Part shown: positions 11,605 to 23,865 of the stretch, piece by piece
Position numbering within the stretch: the first letter of the stretch is position 1
Layout: every line of letters starts with the position of its first letter
Assembly (NCBI GenBank): GCA_030998225.1
Contig: JAPYXD010000484.1
Location: 4,712,001-4,776,000, forward strand
Length of the DNA: 64,000 nt
Direction of reading: 5' to 3'
Source: Diplolepis rosae
Taxonomy: Eukaryota; Arthropoda; Insecta; Hymenoptera; Diplolepididae
The notes under the pieces: model-generated
Told to the model about the DNA's origin: nothing
Seen by the model: the letters and a program-made list of their open reading frames with translations, nothing else
Databases searched by the model: none
Translations under genes and position numbers: made by a program

Positions 11605-12176
11605 AGAGACACATTTGCATTAAAAGTATGTATGGTATTCGGTAACATAAAATAAGTTAAAGCGTATGATCTATAATCTGTATCTAATATATAAAGATAT
11701 TACTAAACATAATCTCTAGATGTTACATTCTTATTATCTTCAGAAAATAATTCGTAACATATGAAGATAATAAACCTACATGCGCACGCAAAATTTTAAG
11801 GTCACGTGACTCTAGAGTCATTTTTTAAATATTTTCCGGGCGCCCGTTAATTATCATGGCGTGAATAGATCTTCCGCTGTTGTCTTAAACTTGTGTGCTT
11901 TGTGTATCTTTGCGACTTCTCGGCTGGGCATTTTCCGTGTTCGAAGATTGGAACCCATTTTTAGGAGGAAAATTAAACTATAATATCTGTAGATTAAAAA
12001 TGTTAAAATCGGGTATGTTTCAGTTTATAATCCAAGATATTATCCGATACTATCTTTTTTTTAACATCTACAGATTATGGTTTTAATAATCTAGATCGCT
12101 GTCCCATAGTTAATAGTCCAAGATTATACCCGGTAACATATTTTTCATTACCGTTTACAATCCATTTTTCTCAGTG
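11605..12176. repeat. Family O element, uninterrupted copy
   Basis: This is the same sequence as 45011-46250, including ggtattcggtaacataaaat, gatctataatctntatctaa and tctcggctgggcattttccg. The right end is atccatttttctcagtg; the left end is degenerate. It keeps the uninterrupted sequence tgttgtcttaaacttgtgtg at 11880-11899, the empty site for the TTAA element in the second copy. Confidence 0.75.
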
Positions 12177-12222
12177 CATCATATGTTAAACGGTGCATGA
12201 CAAAATTTATAGAGCTTTTTAA

Positions 12223-12562
12223 AGGTACGTGATACTTGAGGAAAGTAACAAGTTCATATGAATAATTTGTTCCAAAATAAATAGTGTTGTTTTCAAAATT
12301 TGAGAAATAGTAGAAAAGATAACGGATATAGCTTGACTACTTTTGGTTTTGACAATAAAAAAAAATTTCGATATATTTTGCTAAAAAAGAAAAAAAATGA
12401 ATTTTTTTTTAATTTCGAAATCAAAAGTAGTCTATCGACGTCCGTTTTTATCTTCTTTAATATTACCGAAATTTTGGAAACAAAATATTATTTACTTTGG
12501 GCACAGATATGTAGAAACCTAAAATCAATAATATTTGCTAATTTCCTAAGTAACACATGCCC
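12223..12562. repeat. Family N foldback, second copy
   Basis: It is bounded by TTAA at 12219-12222 and 12563-12566. The arms contain gatacttgaggaaagtaac, tcaaaatttgagaaatagt and inverse text (gaaattttggaaacaaaa), as in 16127-16420. The right TTAA directly abuts a family G-like end (ggccatgggtcaagc). Confidence 0.65.
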
Positions 12563-12566
12563 TTAA

Positions 12567-12640
12567 GGCCATGGGTCAAGCAGGTCATGTGACCATATTT
12601 TTTTTACACATGACGAGACACAAAACAAAGGCATGGTACC
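12567..12640. repeat. Family G-like fragment
   Basis: ggccatgggtcaagcaggtc follows the shared TTAA and resembles the terminus ggccatggatcaac of the elements at 17721-18055 and 28730-31287. No matching right end was found, so this is probably a remnant. Confidence 0.4.
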
Positions 12641-12849
12641 AAATTTTTTTTCGAGTTTTGGTCCAAAATGTTTGTTTTTCTTGGTAATTGGGGTAGAGGA
12701 CTGAATTTTTTTATAAATGTTATAGAAAAAATGAATAAAAATATAATTTTAGTTAAATTTTATGATATGGGCCTTATTTTTTATCTAGAATGGAATGATA
12801 GTGGGGGGGAGGGGGTATAAATAAAAAATGTATTAAATTTAGTATAAAA

Positions 12850-12945
12850 ATAATTTGAAAAATCGAAAGACCTGGGCTCAAATCCCAGCGCAGTTGAAAG
12901 CGTCTTTTTTCCACAGAAAGATTTCAAATTCTTAAATTTAAATAA
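12850..12945 (+). repeat. tRNA-derived SINE fragment
   Basis: It contains gaaagacctgggctcaaatc, a T-arm/B-box-like segment, then a tail with ttttccacagaaagattt. The D-arm part is missing. The same tail follows every SINE in the window (see 29585-29760). Confidence 0.65.
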
Positions 12946-12962
12946 AAAATAATAATAAGATA

Positions 12963-13491
12963 CCCAAGTACGAATTGCCGAAGCTGATAGTACAGCACAA
13001 TGTTGGCCCAATCTCGGCAGCCAACAGTCGGCTATTTTTATTGGGCCAGTTTCGCCGTTTGAATCGGTTAAGTACTGAGCCGACAACGGCAGCCTTTGTT
13101 AACTGTTTAAATTTATCGACAATTTTAGAATTGCCGAATCTTGGCCTACTATCGGCCCTATACCAAGCCGATTGTCACTTTTAATATGGCATCTAGTTCT
13201 GAAAGTAGAAGAGGCAGAGTCCGTCCCATGGACGGCACATTACTGGTCCATGTGTCACCTTTACCACGACCAACAATTCTGGAAGTGAGACAACCAAAGT
13301 TCGGCACAGCATCGGCCCGTTCCTGTGCCGAGAACAAGTGTTGGCGGACAGAGTTTGGGCCAGAATTGGCCGCGAAGTGTATACTGCCGGAGTTATCGTT
13401 CCAGCAACGGCACGATATTGGCAACCAATCTTCGGCAACATTTTTCCCGATACTCGGCCAGTGTTGGGCTGTACCTAACTTCGCACTTGGG
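12963..13491. repeat. GC-rich foldback V flanked by TA
   Basis: The ends are cccaagtacgaa and the inverse of cccaagtgcgaa, with TA on both sides (12961-12962 and 13492-13493). The interior is built from ttggcc, cggc and tgccgaa words that fold on themselves, and is strikingly GC-rich for this DNA. Open frames on both strands come from the palindromic composition and are not believed to be genes. Confidence 0.7.
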
Positions 13492-13494
13492 TAT

Positions 13495-14600
13495 TTCTTC
13501 TGTGTATTTTAGTCGAAGAATGAAATCTTTTACGATTGAAATGAAAAGTACGCGTTTTACTAAAAAAATAATCAGGATTAGATCTGTAGAACTTTTTCAG
13601 ACAAAATTTGTATGAAACAATCAATTTTTCAAACTTACTTTTTGTTCGTATTTCATATATTATTGTTAAAAAATTGAATATTGGATTTTCAATAGTATTT
13701 TTTTAAATTAAAAATAAAAATATACATCTTATGAAAAAAAGTTTCCATTCAAACTTGTAGATCTTTATGTAGTAAACAATTTTGTATGATTACTTTTTTT
13801 CGTATTCCATAAAATTTAACTGAAAAATGGAATTTAAATATTTACTTTTTTATGTTTTAATAAACCGTAACTTTTCTAATTTTAGTTAAATCGAAAAATG
13901 TTTTACGATAATTAGTAGAAATGTATAAGAACTATCTGAAACCAGTATAGAAATTTTGAATTTTTTCATAAAGTTTTTTTTCAAAAACACAAAAAATGCT
14001 CCTATTTTGACCATTTTGTTGGATGTGGCTGGTTAACGAACTAGTCCTTGCTTTTTTGGCTCGGATAAAGTACACTGTAAAAAATATCGGTAAATTTTCC
14101 TACTATGTATTAAGAAATTTTTCCTAAATCCTTAGGAAGCATAGATTTTCCTATACAGAAAGTGGAAATATTTCATAGTTTTGAGGAAAATTGACGGAAT
14201 TTTCGGACTTATTTCCGATCCATTAGGAAATATATCAAAAAGGTGAGAACATTACACAAATCTCCTAAATTGCAGGAAATTTTTCCCATGAAAAACGGAA
14301 ATTATTCCACAAAAACGGAAATTGGTTCAGTTTTTGGATCTTTTTCTACTTAAATTATGAAATATATCTTTCTTTCCTAATAAAATGGATATTTCTCCGA
14401 CCAAACAGTAGGAACTATTTCCAGTTCTATGTCGGAAATATTTCCGACTATATCTTTGGAAAAATTTACGACCCATTTGTATTTTAAGCTGTCCGACTAT
14501 TTTCGGAAAAATTCGGAAAACGTAAAGATTTGGTAAAAATTTCGTAAGCCATTTTTCACATAAATCTAAATACCTTCTCATTTATGATGAGAATCTAAGA
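13495..14600 (+). repeat. Long repeat L, partial copy 3
   Basis: It carries the same units as L copy 1 (gtagatctttatgtagtaaac, tttcgtattccataaaattt, gaactagtccttgc) and ends with acgtaaagattt and atgatgagaatc. A foldback interrupts it from 14073. Confidence 0.65.
14073..14520. repeat. Family K foldback (ggaaatatttccg words)
   Basis: It begins cactgtaaaaaatatcgg right after TA in the L text tcggataaagta. The interior repeats ggaaat/atttcc and cggaaa words in both orientations. The right terminus is unclear because the L text resumes a little downstream of its position in copy 1, so the end is approximate. Confidence 0.6.
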
Positions 14601-16122
14601 AGATTGAAAAATTCTTGAAGAAGATATTTCCATGAATTCTGATAGGTTGTAATAATTGTTTAATCAGTACTGGGTATTTTTGATGTATTAGAGTAGCACG
14701 TTTACGGGAAATCAAGGTGTATATATGGGGGCTTGAGGTAACAGCAATAACTTTTGCTATTTTGGGAAATCTAAATCGGTACGAGTGATGCCATACTTCA
14801 CTAGCAGCACCAGCGGCACCATCACGAGAATTCTGACCGAGTCAAACTTCTACTCACGCAGTCGCCTAAACACATTGGCCACCTAAACTACCAACCACCA
14901 CTGCCACTGCCTAACACCCCTTCAAGGTAAAACATTTTGCATGGATTTAACATTTTTCTTCCTCCCCTCTACCCCCACCCTATAAAAAAAAGATTTATTT
15001 AAAAATTAAGTTGGTCAGTGAAATTTGAGCTACTGTGAACTTTAAACATTTTTTGCCTTCAATTTTGACTTTTCCTATCTTCCGGGTTGAAAATGAGTTA
15101 ATAAATTAGTGTAATAAAGTGGATTATTTAATTGGAAAATTTTGAAAAATTCTCAGGTAAGATTTCGACGAACCATAAATGGTTTGCAGGTTGTTTCCGG
15201 CTAAGCCGTCAAGCGGTTTAAAAATACTCGGTTTCGGCGTGGTTAGAGATCTATCGATGATTAGGTGCGAAAATAATGTTTTCTAAGTAGTATTATTCAC
15301 TTTTTCATTTTGTGTAGTTAAGAAATAAGTTTATTAATGTCTTTTTGTATAGGACTCTTATTACTCGGCTATGATATTTTTAATAAAAGTAAGCGCTTGA
15401 AAAAAGTGTTAATGATTTTAATTTTAGATAATATTTGTTATTATTGATAGTTTATTACAATTTTTCAGAATTATCATTATATGTTGTTAGTTTCTTCACA
15501 ATTGATTTATTTAGATATCTATTTATGTAATAATCTGATCCTGAATATTATAATATTTCTGTTGCTAATTATGTAAATGAGGATAGTGCAGTATGCACGT
15601 GAATCTTTAATACGGGACACGGGCGTGTATGTTTTTATTAGGACACACTGAAAAATGAATAAATATTTACTTTTCCTGAAATAATCTTTCGTTTGCTCTC
15701 TATAGTGCTCTAGCATCCGTATATGTTCTGATCTCGTTCGTATGGACGCGCGCACATTTGACGGAACAGTTTAAGATTCGTGAAACTAAATTAGCGTCGA
15801 AACTAACTACTTTGTTTTATCCAAATATACAATTTGGACAATTATGATAATTTCAGCTGTTAATTTAAAATTGTAAAAGCCTTTGGCTAATTTTTTAAAT
15901 TAATTTGAGTTTTCAGGTTTCTTTAAAATTTTATTCCTTCGTGTTTGAAACCCTCGCTTTTTAAATTGTTTTTCAAAAACACACGATTTAAAAGAAAATT
16001 TGGAAAGATGAGGGAATTGAAAACTCATGTAACTAATGTTCTAAATGGAAAGTTTGTTGGGAGTTACACCATATTGCATTTTTCAGGAAAATTTTTCAAC
16101 AATGCAACCTCTTGCAAAGTTT
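14601..16122. other. Low-repeat region with one candidate non-coding exon
   Basis: Most of this stretch holds nothing I can name. Around 14775-14924 the base composition becomes more balanced (agcagcaccagcggcacc, ctaccaaccaccactgcc) and ends cttcaag followed by gtaaaa, a passable splice donor. It could be a 5' untranslated exon of a downstream gene such as the smoothelin-like gene. There is no coding evidence. Confidence 0.3.
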
Positions 16123-16126
16123 TTAA

Positions 16127-16412
16127 GGGCATATGTGATACTTGAGAAAAGTAGCAAGTTCATGTAAACAATTTGGTCCAGTTTCTACATGTTTGTGACA
16201 AAAATACATAAAATTTTGTTTCTTAAATTCGGGAAATGGTAGAGAAGATGAAAACGGACGTAGATAGACGACTTTTAGTTTAAAAAATAAAAGAAAGTTC
16301 AATTTGAGAAAAATCTACTCACGCCCCTTTTTAATTTCTCTACCATTTCCCAAATTTTAAAAACAAAATTTTATGTATTTTGGCCACAAATATGTAGAAA
16401 CCTGAAACCAAT

Positions 16413-16420
<8 letters not shown>
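16127..16420. repeat. Family N foldback, third copy, right end lost
   Basis: TTAA at 16123-16126 is followed by gggcatatgtgatacttgag. The arms include tttctacatgtttgtgac and its inverse, and gaaaacggacgtagatag. The right end runs into an (AT)n microsatellite at 16418-16445 and lacks the terminal gccctTTAA. Confidence 0.65.
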
Positions 16421-16445
<25 letters not shown>

Positions 16446-16965
16446 CTTGAAATTCTGTTTCAAAATTTTGCTTAAAGTATTTCTCATTACTAATAATTTT
16501 ATCCCATATATTCAAAAACATTTTTTAACATTTTTAAAAAACGGATTTGAAGGGGGCCTCGAACTTTTAGAAGTAATTCATTTGTTCGGCTAAAATGAAT
16601 TATTTTGTATCTGAGAAGGAAAGATTTTCCGAAACATTAATATTAATCCAAAGCACACTGGTAAAAAAATCGTATCAAAGGAAATTTACTTGATTCCAAA
16701 AAATTATCGTATTAGATACGTCCTATAAAATATTTCTTTAATACATAAAGATGGTTTACATTATACTAAAAATATAAGATTATTGACACAAATAAATAAT
16801 TATTTCAGTTTGGAAATTCTTAAGTGAATGCATAAAGGGCGAATTCAATTGAAATAAATCAGTAATTTGTATTTAAAAAACAGGTAATTGATATGATCCA
16901 CACTCAGAAAAAGATTTAATTGAATCAAAGAAAATTATTTGTTTGAAAGACTTTCTTTGATTTAA

Positions 16966-17615
16966 GGTATTTCGTCGGCAAAAATTAGACCTCAGGTAAA
17001 AATACATAATTTTGCTATTAAGAATAGAAATATTAGTATTGAAGGGATCATTTAAAAGAAAAGAAATTATTTTCCAAGAAAAAGAGTTGAAACATAAAAA
17101 ATAATGCATTTAACAAATTTTATTTTTACCCGAACTTTTTTTCTTATCGCTTCATACCAGATTTCAAAAAATGATGTGATTCTAATAAATCACGGATCAT
17201 TTTTTCAGGAAAAAGATTCTAAACAACTTAACCGTTTCCAATTTTCCAGAATTAATAAATTATTACCAAATTCAGCAATTTTTTTAGAAGAATTTTGTTA
17301 TGGAAAATTGATTTTTAATGGTTTCAGCCATGAAAGAATTTATTTCCAAAAATTGGGAACGGTAAAATTGTAAAGATTCTTTTTGCTGAAAAAATGACTT
17401 GTGATTTATCAGAATCGCATAATTTTGTAAAATTTGACATGAAGAGATAAGGAAAAAAGTTCGGCAAAAATTAAATTTGTTAAATACATTATTTTTCTGG
17501 ATTTCAAATTTTTTTCATGAAAAATAATCTTTTCTCTTTCAATAATAATATTGTTATTATTGAAAGCAAAATTATCTATTTTTGCCTGAGGTTTAATTTT
17601 CGTGGACGAACTACC
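16966..17615. repeat. Family F foldback at TTAA
   Basis: It starts ggtatttcgtcggcaaaaat and ends with the inverse of ggtagttcgtccacgaaa. It is flanked by TTAA at 16962-16965 and 17616-17619. The halves are inverted: caaaaatagataattttgc-like arms, then aagaaaaaaagttcgg words. Other copies: 33447-34412, 43441-44205, 45293-45958. It has no transposase, and the TTAA site suggests a piggyBac-mobilised MITE. Confidence 0.85.
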
Positions 17616-17720
17616 TTAAAGTAATGATTTATTTGAATTAAATAAAATTTGTTTGATCCAAACAAAGTATCTTTCAACACAAATAAAAATTTGTTCAAAT
17701 CAAATAAATTTCTGCCCTAA

Positions 17721-18055
17721 GGCCATGGATCAACGAGACCATATGATCGAAATGGTGATTTTCTTATCTGTAAACTTTTGTCCATGCAAAAGAAGATATC
17801 AAGTCAGAAATTTGTGAGATCAAAGAAAAGGCACTAAGTACGGTTTGTTAACTCTCAGATTTTTTATATTAAAAAGGAAATTTTGTCTGAAATATGTTTT
17901 TTTTAAATTATAAAAATTCAAGATTTGACAGACCTCCCTTAATGCCTTTTCTATGATCTCATGAATTTTTGACTTGATATCTTATTTTGCATGGACAAAA
18001 GTTTACAAACAAAAAAATCACCATATCGATTATATGGTTTGGTTGATCCATGGTC
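17721..18055. repeat. Family G foldback at TTAA
   Basis: It begins ggccatggatcaacgagacc and ends with the inverse ggttgatccatgg. It is flanked by CTAA (a mutated TTAA, 17717-17720) and TTAA (18056-18059). The arms contain cttttgtccatgcaaaa and its inverse. The empty site atttctcccttaaatcaaac is present at 9101-9120 in a sister E element. Confidence 0.8.
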
Positions 18056-18686
18056 TTAAATCAAACAAATTATATCTTTGACCAAATATAAATCCATCAA
18101 TTTCTTTGTTTTGAAGAAAAAGTTATTTGTTTTAAACAAATATTTATTTGGTCTAAAGAGATGTTGTTTGAATTAAAGAAATGTTATTTAATTCAAATAA
18201 ATCTTTTGGTTTAATCAAAAAAAGCCTTTCAAAAAAATTATTTCCTTTCATTTAATTAAATATTTTTTCTCAGCGGCAGTATTATTTCTGACTCAAACAA
18301 TATTTTATTTGTAAAAGGAAATATGCAATCGACTGCAGCGGACGTTTTTTTAGACTGAAATGTATAATTCGTTGTTCGAAAGATATAATTTTGTCCTTGA
18401 AGGAAACATATTTAAAACTTAAATACACTTTTCCTTGTAAGAAAAACTATTTATATTTCTTCACAATAGTTGCGTGAATCGTTAATCAACAATAACTATT
18501 TTTTTGAGATGAAATAATTCTCATTTATTTCGAGAAAATATTTCTTCCAGCCGAAGAAATCTAAAATACTTGTTTCACACACGCATGGATTTCTTAATTC
18601 ACATACGTGCTTATCTCTTCAAAGAATCAGTTTCAACAAACTGAAGGAATATTCCTTTGAACGCGAAAAAAATATTCAAAGAAACT

Positions 18687-19815
18687 ACACGAAAAAAATT
18701 TGGTTTTGAGAAATTCCCAAATTTGTTCCGAAACTGAGGATATGAGAAAAATTCCATAGAAATTACGGACTAACTCGATTAGAAATATTATAGAACTTTT
18801 TGTAGAAGAATTAAGAATAGTTTAGTAAAAATTCTCGAACTGTGCAGTAATATTCTTAATGAGAATCTATTGAAAGTTTCGAGAAACCAGCGCAGCACAA
18901 ATTATAGTAGTAGTCTCTGAAACCTTACGGGTTTATGTACGGGCAGAATCCCACTCTTAACAACAGTAGAAATTCCGGTGTAGTTCGTGAAAATTTCTAG
19001 AATTCAGTTCAGCAATGATTACAGTGATCGTTATAGATTTTATGGGTCTATACGATGAGAATCCCACAGAGTTTGGAAAAAGTTCCTGTCATGCTTGTCT
19101 TCATACTTATGACGTCGAAAAAAATCTAAGATGGATGCAATAACCATTAAAAACTTGTGTTTTGTAAATAAAATAAAAAAATTCTCCATGATATGTCTGC
19201 AAAGAAACGATAAGATAGTAGCAACATGTGCTACGCGATAGCATAACCTCTCTTACTGCTAGTAGTGCTCTAAGTCTTAGATTTAATTTCAATCGTTATA
19301 CTTGTACGAGACGATCCAAACCGCTAAAAATGGCATGCCCATGCAATAATTATTAAATATATAATATAAAAAAGTCCTTACTCAATGCAGTTTTCCGTTG
19401 GTCGAAATTATTTTTCCGGTAACGCAATTTCACACTTTATGTTATATATATATATAACAGCTAACAATGCAAATGCCGGTCCGCGGCGAGGTGCTGCGCA
19501 ATGACGATTGCGCATTCTCATTTATTCCAGAGTTCGGGAATTTTCACAGACGGAAAACCGCAATTCTCACGGTTAAAGAATTATGGAATTTTATTTTAGA
19601 AGAACTATAAAATTCCCTGAAGCGTCTTGTAAGAAATATCGTACTATTTTATTTTTTTTCTCAAAGACATTCGTAATATTCGAATAAAAGCTTTACTGCA
19701 GAGTTCAGTAACTATATTGGAACCGTTCGAGTTATTTCACTGAAAAATTATTGAAAATGGGCCGAATTTTTCTCATATCCTCAATTTCTGAACAATTCGG
19801 GAATTCCTCAAGAAT
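18687..19815. repeat. Element P with long imperfect inverted ends
   Basis: The left gaggatatgagaaaaattcc (about 18740) is mirrored by gaatttttctcatatcctca at about 19764-19783. Flanking arms (gagaaattcccaaatttgtt and its inverse) extend the match to about 100 bp. The interior holds unrelated DNA with several gagaat/attctc words. Terminus at left: cacgaaaaaaatttgg. Confidence 0.6.
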
Positions 19816-20042
19816 AAATTATTTCCACGTAGATTATTGCATAGAACAAAAATAGTTTTCGGAATACAAGTGAAGAACTGTCGAAAAAACATTGTTTTTT
19901 GGGTTTTGAACTGGAAAATTAAACTTGCGTCAATTTTCACTATCATATTCGTAATCAGTGCCTCAAAATACGTCAGCATAAGCAGTTTGAAGAAAATATG
20001 AGCTAACTGCTTTTCGGAACTTGACCCCAAATTTGTGTATTG

Positions 20043-20335
20043 CACTGTTAGAAATTTCTGTATTAAAGTTCCATTACATGTAATAGAAGTTTTTTTCAGT
20101 AACGTATATTAAATTTAAAATACTTTCATCTTAAAAAATACAAATTTTAATTTTAATTTTAATACACAAGTGTATATATTTTAATAATGTTTGTTAATTT
20201 TAACATATTTTGATTAAAAAGTTATTAAATCTAATATGGATGTATATAAATTTTTCATAATATACAAATCTATTGATTTTAATTTATCACTTGTATATTA
20301 AAGTTTATTAAAATTTAAAGAATTTGAAAATCTTT
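20043..20335. repeat. Family J element
   Basis: It begins cactgttagaaatttctgta, continues with ttccattacatgtaatagaa and aaaatactttcatcttaaaa, and matches 32096-32226. The right end is lost where a SINE tail begins. Confidence 0.6.
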
Positions 20336-20420
20336 CTGTGGAAAAAAATACGCTTTCGACTGCGCTGGGATTCGAGCCCAGGTCTTTCGATGGCCGTTCG
20401 ACATTTCAAATTCAACTAAT
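20336..20420 (-). repeat. tRNA-derived SINE, truncated, minus strand
   Basis: On the minus strand it reads gaaagacctgggctcgaatc (B-box-like), then cagcgcagtcgaaagcg and the ccacagaaagattttcaaat tail. The D-arm half is missing. Confidence 0.7.
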
Positions 20421-20692
20421 TAATTAAAATAATATATTTTTAAATCAAACAAATCAATTTAACAAAGATATAATTCTATTTAAATTCGTCATTTTTAAAA
20501 GTCAAAAATACTTTCTTATAACATGAAAAGATTTTTATTTTGGATTGAGAAAAAGAGAGTAAAAAGACAATTTCTTCAATATAAATATAAGTTTTCTGTG
20601 AATCCAGGTAAACCTACTACTAATAATTTATAGGTTTTTCTTTCAGTTTTATAAGAGGGTAGTTAAAAAAAGTTGCAGTTAAAGCTGTATCA

Positions 20693-21145
20693 ACTCTCTA
20701 AACCTGAATCAATGAAATATTCACTGACTACATCAGTGAAAATATATCAACTAATGAGTCAGTGCCCTGCTTTGATTTCACTGAGGAATCAGTGAACGCG
20801 CCATGTGAACATAACTTTTAAATTGGATTAAAACGATTAAAGTATAACGATGTATCTTTAATTTTTAATTATACACAATAATAATTACAATATATAATAA
20901 CAATCACGTAATTTCGTTTTAATGTTGTTTAGGCTCAAATAAACGAGTTCATCGATCGTTCAAATATATTGCTGGTTTTATTACTCTCACTTGAAGCTTT
21001 CACTAATTCAATAAGTGAGTCCAATCTATTTCACTGATTCATCAGTCGAATTTCACTGTTTCTCAGTGAAAGACTTATAGCTGTTGCCATCAGTGAATAG
21101 TCACTGCGAATCAGTGGCCATTCACTAATTCGGGTTTAGAGAGAA
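20693..21145. repeat. Family D foldback, diverged, with unrelated centre
   Basis: The left end actctctaaacctgaatcaa and the right end aattcgggtttagagag are inverse. Both arms use cagtgaa/ttcactgatt words. The middle (about 20805-20985) lacks these words and may be a second insertion. Confidence 0.65.
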
Positions 21146-21888
21146 GAGTCGGTTAGTTCCTATTCTAACTTGAATTTTGTGAAAATCATCCTTATGCAAC
21201 CACAAATTATATTTTGCATGCAAGGACGTGTCTGTTGTTGTTTTTCAAAAGGAATTAGTTATATTCTAATTAGAATGGAACTAAAAAAATAAAATGAAAT
21301 GAAAAACCGATTTATTTCAAAAATGTCGATCTAGAAAAATCTTTTTGAAGTATAAATATTTAAAAAATTTATTCAGAATTATCCATCCCTAATTTACCTT
21401 GACACTTTGTAAATCAAATTACTCTCAAGTGAGTTTAATAAAATAATGTATATATTATTATAATAATATTGGCTTAAAATAATGTTTTCTATGATGAAAA
21501 GAGATCTATAATAGTGCAATTATTTTTAATATTAGAATATAAATATACACAAAGTAGCCCACAATTTACTCTCTATAATATTCTATTATCAACATCAATT
21601 GTTTTTATAGTCGTAAAAAAATAATCACGAGAATAGAAGTAGAGTATTAAAGGCTGAATATTACGACTGGAATGATAAAAAAATGAGAAAATCACCGTTA
21701 TTTTCTAGAGCTACTTTCTTTTCGAGGATTCACAAAAGTATACATTTTTCCAAAAGAACAAATTTATTATTAATTGCAAGATGTATTGTCCTTAAATTAA
21801 ATAAAGGGTCAAAATTAAATTGTATCTTATTGAAATTGTAGTTAATGAAAGACATACATTACCAAATTTCAATACATTTTATTTATTA

Positions 21889-22164
21889 TTCTCTCTCAAT
21901 CTGAATCAGTCAATTTTTCACTGATTTAATCAGTCATTGCATTTTGACTGATTCATCAGTGGGAAAAATATTTTTCTCTGCTAAATCAGTTAATTTTCAC
22001 TGATTCGCTTGTGGAAAAATACTTTTCACTGTTGAATCAGTTAATTTTCACTGATTGGATCAGTGAAATTTGACTAGTTTACAGTAACCTCTATTTAGCT
22101 ATTTGAATTAATCAAATTTCACTGCTAATCAGTAGATTTTGACTGATTCAGGTTTAGAAAGTTG
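21889..22164. repeat. Family D foldback
   Basis: It starts ttctctctcaatctgaatca and ends gattcaggtttagaaag. The interior is cagtgaaaattnactgatt words throughout, colinear with 6471-6742. Confidence 0.8.
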
Positions 22165-23360
22165 ACAATTAACGATTATAACTAATTAATTGATTGAATT
22201 AAATAAAAAATTTTATCTTGTTATCACAATTAAAAAGATACGATGCAAATAATTAATAAAATGCAGAACATTATCCAAAAAATAATTATATTGGGAAAAA
22301 ATGATTTGAACCTTAATTTTTCAACTTTCGTAAATTTTCGATAAGTTTTCCCATTATTGAATTATATGAAAGTATTCTGTTACCTAAGACAATTTTATTT
22401 CACCGAGAGTTTTCGAACTCTAGCTAAGAGAAAACGAAAGAAAGCAGGCAATATACTTCAGTTTATGTAACTTTATTTATGATTGCTTTTTGTTAGGGAT
22501 GGGCGATTCTAAAACAGTTGTTCAAAGGTTTCTTTTTTTTAACCATTTACGAGACGCGCGCAAAAATATATTACTCCGATCGTATCTTGATGATTTTCTT
22601 AAAATGCAAATTAGTTATAATTAAAATTGAACAAGTAAAGTAAAAATGCTAACTAATCTAACTAATACTGTAATCAACTTCTTGTAAAACAGAAAACAAT
22701 TCTCGTAAATTATTGTTCAAAGCAGTATCGTTCAATTTGTCTAATTCTTAGAATTTTGTTGCAAGGAAGTTATTGTCAGTTGTTACAACTTCCTTATCTT
22801 TAGACAGATCAAAAACAGATTTTTTTTCTATAAAGCTGGAAACATTTTTACTGATAATAATAGTTGACTTTCACTCTAACATATAACGAAACTACTATTT
22901 ATATATTCATTTTCGTTCAATAAATGACACATAATAATTACTAAAATGTAATGATAATAAACGTAATATGTTTGATTTTTAAAAAATAAAAATTTTAATA
23001 GAACGAGTTCTTTGTTGAAATGATTTGCTTGATTTGAAATGTATTGTTTTGATTCACCCAAAGTGATATTTCCATCAAAAATGGTTTTTGTAAAGACACT
23101 AAAGATTTTTTTGACTCAAAAAAATAAACTCAACTAAGAAATTTGTTTCAACTAAGAAAACGATTTTAAAAAATTTTCTTTGGATAACAAGTTTTTTTTT
23201 TAAAGTGTTTTTCCATTTTCTTTATATACAATTCCTAAATCGTTTCATAATTCATAAAGAAATTTTGAGTTATAATTTTCTTTTTAAATCGCACAATATT
23301 TTACTATTTCCACTTAGCAAAATAGAGGTACGAAGATATTTTTGTAATATGTACTTACTA
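22165..23360. other. AT-rich intergenic DNA, no supported feature
   Basis: No coding exon or bounded repeat was recognised in this stretch. Confidence 0.4.
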
Positions 23361-23558
23361 CCATAGTGAAGGCTTCGGATCGAAATTCATTCCGAACCAT
23401 TCCGAGCATTTCCGAAGTTTGTATCCGGGATAATCCAAGTCATCCCGAGCCAATCCGAAAAAAGTTTTCAATCTCGTATGTTGAAAATCAGTTGAAAATT
23501 AATCCGTTTCCATTTCGGATAGACTCGGATTGAATTTCTATCCGAAGCTTCCACCAAA
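23361..23558. repeat. Family B foldback (attccgaa/ttcggaat words)
   Basis: The left gcttcggatcgaaattcatt mirrors the right gaatttctatccgaagc. The interior iterates attccgaa, atcccgag and atccgaa words. Longer relatives are at 44734-46516 and 48093-48457. Confidence 0.75.
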
Positions 23559-23865
23559 GATACAGTTGACAGTCCATTTGTGGCTAGTTTTGTAAATAAG
23601 AATAATATTGTGTAACTAGGGAAAATAAATGTTCTTTCCGTGTTGTACATGATTTTTTCCCTACTGGAGGGTCAAAAAAAGGACTTGTTTTCCCAGATGG
23701 GGGCAATGAAATGCACTTTATGACTTGCTAGTAAAAAAATGTAATATAATTGCCAAATTCTAAATTCATTGATTAATTAAAACCCTACCTTGTGACCCCT
23801 TTTTATTAATTTTTCCATCATAAAGTAAGTATAGTATACTAGAAAACTCAATTAACTTAATTGGG

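Larger units (their letters stand above)
16905..18276. repeat. Family E foldback with two nested TTAA elements
   Basis: The left end is cactcagaaaaagattta and the right end is aatattttttctcagcg. The body is the same tttgattcaaa-word sequence as 8938-9320. It is split by family F (16966-17615) and family G (17721-18055), both at TTAA. Both junctions can be checked against the uninterrupted copy at 8938-9320. Confidence 0.85.

Noticed and set aside
12781..13615. Several open frames with balanced amino-acid composition
   Set aside because: They lie in a SINE fragment and in the GC-rich foldback V; open frames on both strands result from inverted cggc words.
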